Source: Pullulanibacillus pueri (GTDB taxonomy: Bacteria; Bacillota; Bacilli; Bacillales; Sporolactobacillaceae). From it: a stretch of DNA of 35,563 nucleotides. A program made the translations under genes and the position numbers. Below the pieces are notes generated by a model, which worked only from the letters and a program-made list of their open reading frames with translations, had not been told where the DNA came from and ran no database searches. The stretch is from positions 1 through 35,563 of the forward strand of contig NZ_BMFV01000039.1 of NCBI RefSeq assembly GCF_014639255.1, in the 5' to 3' direction. Shown here in pieces: positions 24,003-31,626 of this stretch. The first letter of the stretch is position 1; each line of letters starts with the position of its first letter.

Positions 24003-25244
24003 TTAGGCAACTCCCTCAGCCTTCGTATCATCGATTTCTCCTTCTTTTCGCCCGATGACAACAGTGGCAGTACAATCCCCTAAAACATTGACGGATGTTC
24101 TAAACATATCAAGGATACGATCGACAGCTAAAATCAAACCAATACCTTCGACGGGAAGGTTAACGGCATTTAAGACAAGGACCATGGTGATGAGTCCCGC
24201 TCCAGGAATACCAGCAGCGCCAATAGCGGCGAGAGCAGCCGTGATTAATATTACAAATTGTGAGCCGAGTCCAAGATGAATGCCGTAGGCTTGAGCGATA
24301 AAGAGGGCTGCAACGCCTTCATATAAAGCGGTTCCGTCCATATTTACAGTTGCCCCAAGAGGTAGAACAAAACTAGAGACGCGATTGCCAACACCAAGAT
24401 TGTTTTCAACAGAACGGATACTCACTGGCAAGGTGGCATTACTACTAGCTGTAGAAAAAGCGACTAACCATGCTGGAGCGACTCCACGTAAAAATTTTAT
24501 CGGACTCATTTTCCCAAGGGTTTTGATGGCGGTAAAGTAAACCAAACAGAGGTGGAGAAGCATGCCGAGTAGCACGACAAACATATATTTTGCGAGTGGG
24601 GCAAAAACAGTTGACCCATTATCACAAATGGTTTTAACAATGAGCGCAAAAACCCCATAGGGAGCTAGAGCCATGATCCAAGCTGTAATTTTCATCATGA
24701 TTTCAAAAAAGGCTTCGAAAAAGTTGTATGCTGGTTTCGCTTTTTCGCCAAGAAAAACCATGGCGATGCCCACAAAAATTGAAAAGAAAATAATTTGTAA
24801 AATAGAGGTTTCAGTAAGGGCTGTGATCGGATTGGTAGGAATCATATTAAGAAAAGTATCACTAATTGAGTTCATATCACCGGAATCAGGCGCTTTGACG
24901 TCAGAGGGAACGTGGAACCCAGTGCCCGGCTGAATTAAGTTAACGAGGATTAAACCAATGATGACAGCTAAAAACGTTGTGCTTAAAAAGTAAACAATGG
25001 TTTTCCAGCCAATACTCCCTAATTTTAATGGATCCTTTAGTCCAGCTATGCCGACAATTAAGGATGTAATGACAAGGGGTACGACCAACATATTAATGAG
25101 ACGAATAAAAGCATTTGAGACAAAGGAAAAGATACTGTAAAGCCAATTTCCTTCAGAGATACCCATTGAAACAAAGATGAGTCCCACGATAACCGCTAAC
25201 ACCATACCGGCAATCATTTGTAGCCACATCGGTACCTTTTTCAC
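24003..25244 (-). CDS. Dicarboxylate/amino acid:cation symporter (DAACS family)
   Basis: A 413-residue secondary transporter of the GltP/DctA/SstT class, which imports glutamate, aspartate or C4-dicarboxylates with protons or sodium. Family motifs are clear: the serine-rich re-entrant loop FSTASSNATLP, the unwound-helix motif NMDGTA, the second loop AAIGAAGIPGAG and the binding helix DRILDMFRTSVNVLGDCTA. Which substrate is used cannot be told from sequence alone. Translation starts at GTG 25244, preceded by AAGGGGG with 7-nt spacing. Confidence 0.93.
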   Translation of the reverse strand: MKKVPMWLQMIAGMVLAVIVGLIFVSMGISEGNWLYSIFSFVSNAFIRLINMLVVPLVITSLIVGIAGLKDPLKLGSIGWKTIVYFLSTTFLAVIIGLILVNLIQPGTGFHVPSDVKAPDSGDMNSISDTFLNMIPTNPITALTETSILQIIFFSIFVGIAMVFLGEKAKPAYNFFEAFFEIMMKITAWIMALAPYGVFALIVKTICDNGSTVFAPLAKYMFVVLLGMLLHLCLVYFTAIKTLGKMSPIKFLRGVAPAWLVAFSTASSNATLPVSIRSVENNLGVGNRVSSFVLPLGATVNMDGTALYEGVAALFIAQAYGIHLGLGSQFVILITAALAAIGAAGIPGAGLITMVLVLNAVNLPVEGIGLILAVDRILDMFRTSVNVLGDCTATVVIGRKEGEIDDTKAEGVA

Positions 25245-25433
25245 TTGTTTTCCCCCTTTTTATGACAGTATAAAAAGTGATATATAACTAAGCTATAAAG
25301 AGTTAGTGAAATTTATGTATAAAAAAGCAATTTAAATTAATAAATATTCAAAAAATATTTACAGGTGGAGGAAAAGAATGAAATGCCTCGAAAATGAAAA
25401 GCCTAAACTTAAATTAGGATAACGGGTGATGGC

Positions 25434-25694
25434 GTGAAAGCAAATAATAAGGAAAGTCAAATCTTTAGTGATGCCATTGATGCTATAAACAATGGTATGG
25501 AAGACATTATTAACATTTACAATACTCTTGAAGAGGATCAACCTCTTATTCAATTTGACGATGCCGTTGTCCAGCAAATCGAAAAAGTGAAACAAAAATA
25601 TGGCAATGAATTTGTCGATAAAAAGATCAATACGGTGGTTAAAGAAATGCTGGATTGGCTGCCATTAGAGGATACTGAAGACGAAGAACGCTGA
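25434..25694 (+). CDS. Small acidic helical protein upstream of nudF
   Basis: An 86-residue, strongly acidic, probably all-helical soluble protein (DDAVVQQIEKVKQKYGNEFV, C-terminus EDTEDEER). No domain is recognised. The GTG at 25434 has only a modest GGGTGAT site. A 14-codon frame just upstream (25378-25422) has a much stronger GGAGG site but a different phase. nudF follows 43 nt after the stop, and no terminator separates them, so they probably share a transcript. Confidence 0.6.
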   Translation: MKANNKESQIFSDAIDAINNGMEDIINIYNTLEEDQPLIQFDDAVVQQIEKVKQKYGNEFVDKKINTVVKEMLDWLPLEDTEDEER

Positions 25695-25737
25695 CCTTTA
25701 AGTTCAAGCGTTCTTTACATTTGAAAGGGGAAAGGAC

Positions 25738-26304
25738 ATGGAAAAGTGGCAAACGATCAAAAGCAGTTATATTTATAAAACACCCTTTGGGAATTTACGC
25801 GATGATTACTGCGAACTGCCGAATGGTGAGCGCATTGAGCATTATTATGTAAAGGAATATCCTCACTGGGTAAACGCTGTTGTACTGACAAAGGATGAGC
25901 GAATGGTCTTTGTTAAACAATATCGACAAGGGACAAAAGAAATTACTTTAGAAATTCCCGGAGGAAAAGTAGAAGAAGGGGAAACGGTAGAGGCAGCCAT
26001 TCTGAGGGAGATTAAAGAAGAAACGGGGTACACTTCCGACCATCCACTCATTGAACTCGGGGAATTTGCCGTGAATCCTGCGGATCAGAATAATAAAATT
26101 ACCACTTATATGATGCTTGAGAGTTATCAAGGATTTAAACAGTCATTAGATAAAACAGAAGACATTGAAGTGACCTTAGTAAAGATTAGTGAAGTGGAAG
26201 CCCTAATCAAGAAAAAACATCTCACCCAACTTTTCTCTGCACATGCATACCTTTTAGCTAAGGAATTTTTACAAAACAATCAAAAGCAGTTCAAGCTAAA
26301 GTAA
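25738..26304 (+). CDS. nudF: ADP-ribose pyrophosphatase NudF (Nudix)
   Basis: A 188-residue Nudix hydrolase that cleaves ADP-ribose to AMP and ribose 5-phosphate. The Nudix box is complete: G76-x5-E82-x7-R90-E91-x2-E94-E95-x-G97. The upstream QYRQGTKEITLEIPGG and the downstream PADQNNKITTY stretches are characteristic of the ADP-ribose branch. AAAGGGG and AAGGA sites precede the ATG. In B. subtilis nudF sits next to an aldo/keto reductase (yqkF); here an aldo/keto reductase gene is only about 3 kb away. Confidence 0.93.
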   Translation: MEKWQTIKSSYIYKTPFGNLRDDYCELPNGERIEHYYVKEYPHWVNAVVLTKDERMVFVKQYRQGTKEITLEIPGGKVEEGETVEAAILREIKEETGYTSDHPLIELGEFAVNPADQNNKITTYMMLESYQGFKQSLDKTEDIEVTLVKISEVEALIKKKHLTQLFSAHAYLLAKEFLQNNQKQFKLK

Positions 26305-26419
26305 TTTAATGGGAGGCGAGCTGTCCATTCTAAGTCAAGAAAAGGCAGCTGCTTAGCGAAGCGGTGAAGTATAAGATATAATTTAAAAAATGAATGCTGT
26401 GAGGGAGAGGTGCTTTGGA

Positions 26420-26818
26420 ATGGCAAAGGGAGTCCTTCATCATGTGGAACTCTACGTTTCTGATTTAAGGAAAACGGAGAGGTTTTGGGGTTGGTTTCTT
26501 ACTGAATTAGGCTATAGTGAATTTCAACGTTGGGATAAGGGTGTCAGCTGGAAGATAGGGGAGACTTATATTGTATTTGTTCAAGCTGAGGATAAATATT
26601 TAGATGTTCCCTATCATCGTTCTCGAGTAGGGCTTAATCATTTAGCTTTCCATGCAGAAACAAAGGGACAAGTGGATCGACTAAGAGAAGAGCTGGCAGA
26701 GCGTCACATAGCTTTGTTGTATGATGACCGTTATCCTTTTGCTGGAGGTCCTGAACATTACGCGGTGTATTTTGAGGATCCAGATCGCATTAAAGTGGAG
26801 GTCGTTGCCCCGTCATAA
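26420..26818 (+). CDS. VOC family (glyoxalase-like) protein
   Basis: A 132-residue single-module vicinal-oxygen-chelate protein. The N-terminal strand VLHHVELYVSDL and the repeat-like half GLNHLAFHAET supply likely metal-binding histidines. The C-terminus YAVYFEDPDRIKVEVVAP carries the typical glutamate near its end. The family includes glyoxalase I, dioxygenases and fosfomycin-resistance enzymes; nothing here decides between them. The ATG at 26420 has AGGTG 7 nt upstream; the frame is open ten codons earlier without such a site. The gene borders a 1.2-kb non-coding island. Confidence 0.82.
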   Translation: MAKGVLHHVELYVSDLRKTERFWGWFLTELGYSEFQRWDKGVSWKIGETYIVFVQAEDKYLDVPYHRSRVGLNHLAFHAETKGQVDRLREELAERHIALLYDDRYPFAGGPEHYAVYFEDPDRIKVEVVAPS

Positions 26819-26904
26819 GCTTTTATGGGGTTACTACTTCACTGTTCTTAAAGGAACGCAGATCGTTTTTTCTCAAAAGAAAGGAAAGTATAAAATTTTT
26901 GGCC

Positions 26905-27140
26905 AGCAGAACGGTGTGGATCTTCACTCCAGAGCGCTCGCTTTCCTCGGGCACGGCCTCAGCTAATTTTGGAATGGATGAATGGTGTTCCAAAATGGAT
27001 CTTCGGACGCGTGCTGTTCCCGAAGGAGCCAGAGCGCCTTCCATTCCGATCAACTGGGGTGCTGACGCTGCCTTTTGGGATTAAAATCTTATTCCGTGTT
27101 TTAATAAGGACCGGGCATGCATTTTCGCCCGGTTTTTCTT
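26905..27140 (-). repeat. Dispersed non-coding element, copy B
   Basis: The reverse complement of about 26905-27005 matches copy A at 1-92 almost base for base in several blocks. The internal inverted repeat (26966-26974 with 26988-26996) has the same 9-bp arms and 13-nt loop, with two compensated pair changes against copy A. The distal part (27045-27140) matches the region near 31460-31556, including the terminator-like stem accgggc/gcccggt (27109-27115 with 27127-27133) and T-run. Confidence 0.65.
27109..27138 (+). terminator. Terminator-like hairpin within copy B
   Basis: The 7-bp GC-rich stem accgggc/gcccggt is followed by TTTTCTT. It could end transcription from nudF and the VOC gene. 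A slightly degraded version occurs in copy C near 31524-31552. Confidence 0.7.
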
Positions 27141-27239
27141 AAAGAATAAGAAAGTAAAGCTTAGTTTTTCACGAAAGCATATGTTGACGAAAGAGGAAAA
27201 GCGTTTCGATAGAAAAATGATCCTTCTTTGATGAGACTG

Positions 27240-27890
27240 CTTCGGACCGAAATCAAAGCGAGAAGTGGACTAGAGTCTGAAGTCAAGGCACCTTCGGACA
27301 GAAACGAGAGCAAGAAGGGGAAAAGAGTCCGAAGTCAGAGCCCCTTTGGACAGAAACGAGAGTAAGCGGCTGACAAGAGTCCGAAGTCAGAGCTCCTTTG
27401 GACAGAAGCGAGAGTAAGCGGCTGACAAGAGTCCGAAGTCAGAGCTCCTTTGGACAGAAGCGAGAGTAAGAAGGGGAAAAGAGTCTGAAGTCAAGGCACC
27501 TTCGGACAGAAACGAGAGCAAGAAGGGGAAAAGAGTCTGAAGTCAAGGCACCTTCGGACAGAAACGAGAGCAAGAAGGAGAAAAGAGTCTGAAGTCAAGG
27601 CACCTTCGGACAGAAACGAGAGCAAGAAGGGGAAAAGAGTCCGAAGTCAGAGCCCCTTTGGACAGAAACGAGAGTAAGCGGCTGACAAGAGTCCGAAGTC
27701 AGAGCCCCTTTGGACAGAAACGAGAGCAAGAAGGAGAAAAGAGTCTGAAGTCAAGGCACCTTCGGACAGAAACGAGAGCAAGAAGGGGAAAAGAGTCCGA
27801 AGTCAGAGCCCCTTCGGACAGAAACGAGAGCAAGAAGGGGAAAAGAGTCCGAAGTCAGAGCCCCTTCGATCAGAAATAAGAGGAAGCAGA
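27240..27890 (+). repeat. Tandem array of about 12.5 units, exact 52-bp period, hairpin-forming
   Basis: The motif (t/c)GGACAGAA or a close variant recurs at 27244, 27296, 27348, 27400, 27452, 27504, 27556, 27608, 27660, 27712, 27764, 27816 and 27868. Every step is exactly 52 bp. Each unit has an arm ctt(c/t)ggac, a 27-nt purine-rich linker, an arm gtc(c/t)gaag and a 9-nt spacer. The second arm pairs with the first arm of the next unit to make an 8-bp stem with a 9-nt loop. The edges are diverged (first unit linker; last unit gatc). Because 52 is not a multiple of 3, no frame stays constant; the 73-codon frame at 27658-27879 looks incidental. It lies between convergent genes. Confidence 0.97.
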
Positions 27891-28004
27891 ACAACTTATT
27901 ATATTTACATCTGTAATTTTTCCTTAGCGCGAGCTCCTCCTGATACGGGGCGGTCTTTATGACGATCGATCCTTTTCGAGGAGTAAAAATTTCTACTCCA
28001 GTTC
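27891..28004. other. Spacer between the tandem array and coaA
   Basis: No gene. A short palindromic stem ggagta/tactcc (27980-27985 with 27994-27999) lies just beyond the coaA stop. It lacks a T-run on the coaA strand, so it is a poor terminator. Confidence 0.4.
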
Positions 28005-28895
28005 TTATAAAAGCGTTTCGCTGATTTGAATTTCATTGATCGTATGGTCAGATGCTTTTTTTACAATAATGTCAGCCTTTTCTTTTGTTGGCAGAATGTG
28101 TTCGCGGAGGTTTTTTCCGTTGATTGTGTCCCAAACGGTTTTGGCCATTTGATGTAACTGCTCTTCAGGCATATCCTTGAACGCATGATAATAAGAGGAA
28201 GGATCCTCTTTTGCTTTTTCTTTAAATTGTAAAATGCGCGTCCAAAACCACGAAAATAAGTCCTCTTCCTCTGCATCTAAATAGAGGCTTATATCAAACA
28301 ATGATGGTAAATCCTCGCCATTTATGCCGACTTGTAAGGTATTGATTCCTTCCACAATTAAAATATCAGGTGATTCAACATGTTGGGTTTCGTCCGGTAA
28401 AATATCATAAGTTTCATGAGAGTAAATGGGTACATCTGTGGACTTCCCACTTTTAATCGTTTGCAGTGTATGTAATAGATTTTTCCAATCATAGCTTTCA
28501 GGAAAGCCTTTAAGGTCTTTAAGTTCGCGTGCTTCTAAAATCTCATTTTTATATAAAAATTGATCGGTAGACACAATTGTCGTTTTCGGAGATCCAGGTA
28601 GACCTTCAAAAAGTTGGGCAATACTTTCAGAAAAGGTACTTTTACCTGCGGAAACACTACCGGCGACCCCGACTAGAAAAGGGATTGCTTTTGTCTCCTT
28701 ATTAAAAAAGTGTTGTAAGTCTGCTTTGCACTTTAAATGATTTCTATATAAAATCCCAATAAAACTAGCAAGAGGGATATAGAATGCGTCAAGCTCTATG
28801 TCAGAGAGAAGATTGGGAAGGTGAGTTATAGAGTCCTGGCTGATATACTTTGGTAAGGATGCCCATTCAGAACGGGAATAGCGAGTGTACGACAT
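28005..28895 (-). CDS. coaA: Type I pantothenate kinase CoaA
   Basis: A 296-residue P-loop kinase of the PanK-I/uridine-kinase fold that phosphorylates pantothenate, the first step of coenzyme A synthesis. Walker A GSVSAGKST is at 79-87. VSTDQFLYKNEIL and GFPESYDWKNLL follow, as in bacterial CoaA, and IVEGINTLQ and DAEEEDLFSWFWTR complete the family pattern. AAAGGAG precedes the ATG, and a TATAAT box lies about 35-40 nt upstream. Length is slightly shorter than the enterobacterial enzyme. Confidence 0.95.
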   Translation of the reverse strand: MSYTRYSRSEWASLPKYISQDSITHLPNLLSDIELDAFYIPLASFIGILYRNHLKCKADLQHFFNKETKAIPFLVGVAGSVSAGKSTFSESIAQLFEGLPGSPKTTIVSTDQFLYKNEILEARELKDLKGFPESYDWKNLLHTLQTIKSGKSTDVPIYSHETYDILPDETQHVESPDILIVEGINTLQVGINGEDLPSLFDISLYLDAEEEDLFSWFWTRILQFKEKAKEDPSSYYHAFKDMPEEQLHQMAKTVWDTINGKNLREHILPTKEKADIIVKKASDHTINEIQISETLL

Positions 28896-28966
28896 GATGT
28901 TGCTCCTTTATAGCAAACGTTTTCTCCTATTATAATAGATCTTATAGATTAGCACTAATTTTTTGG

Positions 28967-29938
28967 TTAAGGATAAAGAGAGAGTAGGGCCAAGTTTTTT
29001 TGTACATGACTTTTTTGCTTCATCCCAACCATAGCAGCGGTTACTCCAGGATGATCGAGCACAAATTGTAGAAAATCTTCGGGTCGTTTAGTTTCAGAGA
29101 AAGCCTTCCCTTGGGCAAGAGGCGCACTCACCGTTACGGTTAAACCCAGTCTATTTGCTGCCTCTATAGCAGAGAATCGACGTCCTTGAATGCTTTGGGT
29201 CCATGTTGTAGCTGCAGCCGTGTTGAACAGGTTAAAAGGGAGTTGAATAAACTTGAAATGATGGTGTTCGCCAGCGACGGCATGTGCGATTTGAATCACT
29301 TTTTCAAGACTAATAAAGCCTTTTTCGCTGGGATTAAGTAAAAAGGCATCCCATGAGGCCATCCCATAATAGCGCAGCTTTTTTTCTTCAATTTTTGTTT
29401 CGTAGAATGTAAAAAGGGTTTCGAGCTGCTTATAAAACCGCTCGGGACCCAAGACGGCGATAGACAGCTCAGGATTATGAATATAATGAAGATCTATGGT
29501 TTCAAGTCCCATATGCATCCGACTTTGTTCAATGGCAAAGTCGTAATAACGAGGAGTCAATATATGCTTTTGGTGTCCTACAACATGAAGATCTTCTACA
29601 GAAATAATCCCGGGTTCAATTAACTTTTTTTGTAAATAGGCTTTAGGGACAAGTCCAGCATCAATATCACCTGGAATAATGCCTGCTTTTGTAGAGATGA
29701 AGCATTCGGAACGCTCGTATTTACCTGTTTCTGAGATAAGGTGTCTTAGGACGACACCAATATCTCGTTCAGATTTCATTCCACGGTAGTTCAGGGCTGT
29801 ATCAATGAAGTTGATGCCATGAGTTAGGGCATAAACTAAAGCTTCTTGGTATTTAAGGGAATCCTCATGATTCATTTCTCCAAGATGTGTTCCAATCGCA
29901 ATAGGAGAAAGCTTTTTTGTCGCAAAGCCAGTTATCAT
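28967..29938 (-). CDS. Aldo/keto reductase family oxidoreductase
   Basis: A 323-residue TIM-barrel reductase, presumably NADPH-dependent. The active-site pattern is visible: D and Y in GINFIDTALNYRG, K in FISTKAGI and H in IDLHYIHNPE. The C-terminal part has VSAPLAQGKA and PGVTAAMVGMKQ, the usual cofactor-binding region. Substrate unknown. GGAGGTGA lies 4-6 nt before the ATG. The gene is separated from coaA downstream by 71 bp that contains the coaA promoter. Confidence 0.88.
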   Translation of the reverse strand: MITGFATKKLSPIAIGTHLGEMNHEDSLKYQEALVYALTHGINFIDTALNYRGMKSERDIGVVLRHLISETGKYERSECFISTKAGIIPGDIDAGLVPKAYLQKKLIEPGIISVEDLHVVGHQKHILTPRYYDFAIEQSRMHMGLETIDLHYIHNPELSIAVLGPERFYKQLETLFTFYETKIEEKKLRYYGMASWDAFLLNPSEKGFISLEKVIQIAHAVAGEHHHFKFIQLPFNLFNTAAATTWTQSIQGRRFSAIEAANRLGLTVTVSAPLAQGKAFSETKRPEDFLQFVLDHPGVTAAMVGMKQKSHVQKNLALLSLYP

Positions 29939-30055
29939 AAAATCACCTCCGTCTTATAGTATATAACGAAAAAATTCAAAAAATAGGCTATAAATCATTA
30001 GGGTGGGATGTTATCATTAAGATAAGAGGAAGACCGAATGATCTTGAAAGATATT

Positions 30056-30097
30056 GCAGAGACTCTCTGAACGTGCCTTGAGAGTTTCTGCATTTTT
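30056..30097 (+). terminator. Orphan terminator hairpin upstream of lplJ
   Basis: Twelve-base arms (30056-30067 with 30080-30091) pair with a single G-T wobble and are followed by ATTTTT. No gene lies upstream on this strand, so it is either an attenuator of lplJ or the end of a lost gene or small RNA. Confidence 0.65.
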
Positions 30098-30100
30098 AAT

Positions 30101-30193
30101 GTGGTAGATAATGCTCCCTTATTGGAAAAAGAGAAAGAAAATCGCTATGATAAAGATATAGAAGCTATTGTTGTAAAAGCAGCAATGAGATAA
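30101..30193 (+). pseudogene. Possible gene remnant upstream of lplJ
   Basis: A 30-codon frame with protein-like composition, ending RYDKDIEAIVVKAAMR, follows the orphan terminator. It has no ribosome binding site and no recognised relatives. It could be the tail of a deleted gene or chance. Confidence 0.25.
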
Positions 30194-30208
30194 CTGGGGG
30201 TACCTAAG

Positions 30209-31201
30209 GTGAAGTACATCGATAATCAGGATATTATGGATATCAATCTCAATTTTGCAATTGAGGAGTATATTCTTACTGAACTTGATATTAATGAAAC
30301 CTATCTACTTTTTTATAGTATGACACCAACAGTAATAGTTGGGAAAAACCAAAATACTGTTGAAGAAATTAATTTGGATTACATCAGAAAAAATAACGTC
30401 ACGGTGGCGAGAAGACTTTCCGGTGGCGGGGCAGTATATAATGACGAGGGCGATTTAAGCTTTAGTTTTATTACAAAAGATGACGGTGACAGCTTTCACA
30501 ACTATAAAAAATTCACAGAACCAGTGGTCCGAGCCCTCCATCAAATGGGAGTGAAGGCTGAGCTTCAAGGGAGGAATGACCTCCTTGTGGATGGGAAAAA
30601 AATTAGTGGGAATGCACAATTTTCTACGCGAGGCAGAATGTATAGCCACGGGACGCTCATGTTTGATGTCAATTTAGAAAACGTCGCAAAGGCTCTGAAT
30701 CCTGATGCCGAAAAATACTTATCAAAAGGGATTAAATCAGTCCGTAGTCGGGTTACTAACATCCGTGAGCATCTTGATCAAGACATGGATATTAAGGCAT
30801 TTAAACAAGCGTTATTGAACTCTATCTTTGGTTCTAAAGAAGGCATAGACGAATATAAACTCACGGATAAGGATTGGAAACGTATCGAGGAGATTGCAAA
30901 TGAACGTTATCGCAATTGGGATTGGGTTTACGGAAAATCCCCTAAATTCAATGTTCAATATAAGAAACGCTTTCCTGGCGCGGGGACCGTTGATATTCGA
31001 ATGGAAGTGAAGAAGGGGATCATTGAAGATGGCGTCATCTTTGGAGACTTTTTTGGTGTCGGTGATGTTAGTGATGTTTTAAACCTATTAAAAGGCGCAC
31101 GCTTTGAATACGAAGAGGTAGACGCAAAGCTTTCCTCTATTGACGTTGGGCATTATTTTGGGAAAATTACTAAAGAAAATCTATTGGATCTAATGTTTTA
31201 G
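30209..31201 (+). CDS. lplJ: Lipoate-protein ligase LplJ/LplA
   Basis: A 330-residue ligase that activates free lipoate with ATP and attaches it to lipoyl domains. RRLSGGGAVYNDEGDLSFS (about 68-86) forms the lipoate pocket, and the catalytic lysine lies in DGKKISGNAQ (about 128-137). The C-terminal accessory domain (about 245-330) is present, so it is a full-length LplA-type ligase. It starts at GTG 30209 with GGGGG 8 nt upstream. Confidence 0.95.
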   Translation: MKYIDNQDIMDINLNFAIEEYILTELDINETYLLFYSMTPTVIVGKNQNTVEEINLDYIRKNNVTVARRLSGGGAVYNDEGDLSFSFITKDDGDSFHNYKKFTEPVVRALHQMGVKAELQGRNDLLVDGKKISGNAQFSTRGRMYSHGTLMFDVNLENVAKALNPDAEKYLSKGIKSVRSRVTNIREHLDQDMDIKAFKQALLNSIFGSKEGIDEYKLTDKDWKRIEEIANERYRNWDWVYGKSPKFNVQYKKRFPGAGTVDIRMEVKKGIIEDGVIFGDFFGVGDVSDVLNLLKGARFEYEEVDAKLSSIDVGHYFGKITKENLLDLMF

Positions 31202-31626
31202 AGGTTGGAACAGAAGAATTTCACTCAAAGGAAATCCGAACATTCTAGTTGAATGAACGGATTTTTCTTTATTCTTATGAAAAGGCGCATCACTCCGGCT
31301 AAACACATCGCTTTGTCATCAGCTTTCATGGAACAACTCGGGCGACTATTCGTGAAGTCACGCTGGCCCGTTCCCGAAGGACGTTAGTTTAGGCATCCAT
31401 GTGTAGCGGCGCTGAGGAACACACTCTATATAAGTGTTCCGAATTTCGCGTCCTCCGCTCCAATCTACTGTGTACTGATGATGCCTTTTGGTAAAAAACA
31501 TTTTAATGCCCAACTGAATAAGGACCGGTCATGCTTTTCGCCTGGTTTTTCTTAGGATAAAATGGCTCATTCTAGATAAACTAGAATCAAAGGAAGATTT
31601 CAGGAAAAGGAATGGCGGCTTCTTAA
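31202..31626. repeat. Gene-free region with dispersed element copy C
   Basis: No gene is seen. A stem aaatccg/cggattt just after lplJ (about 31228-31268) may end its transcript. The part from about 31460 to 31556 parallels the distal half of copy B: ctgatgatgccttttgg against ctgacgctgccttttgg, then aataaggaccgg and cctggtttttctta. A perfect 7-bp inverted repeat ggaacac/gtgttcc (31416-31422 with 31434-31440) lies inside. Confidence 0.55.

Noticed and set aside
27658..27879. 73-codon frame inside the tandem array
   Set aside because: The period changes the frame every unit, no ribosome binding site precedes it, and the composition simply mirrors the repeat.
27240..27890. Possible CRISPR array
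   Set aside because: The whole 52-bp unit repeats with no unique spacers, and no cas genes are present. It is a tandem repeat.
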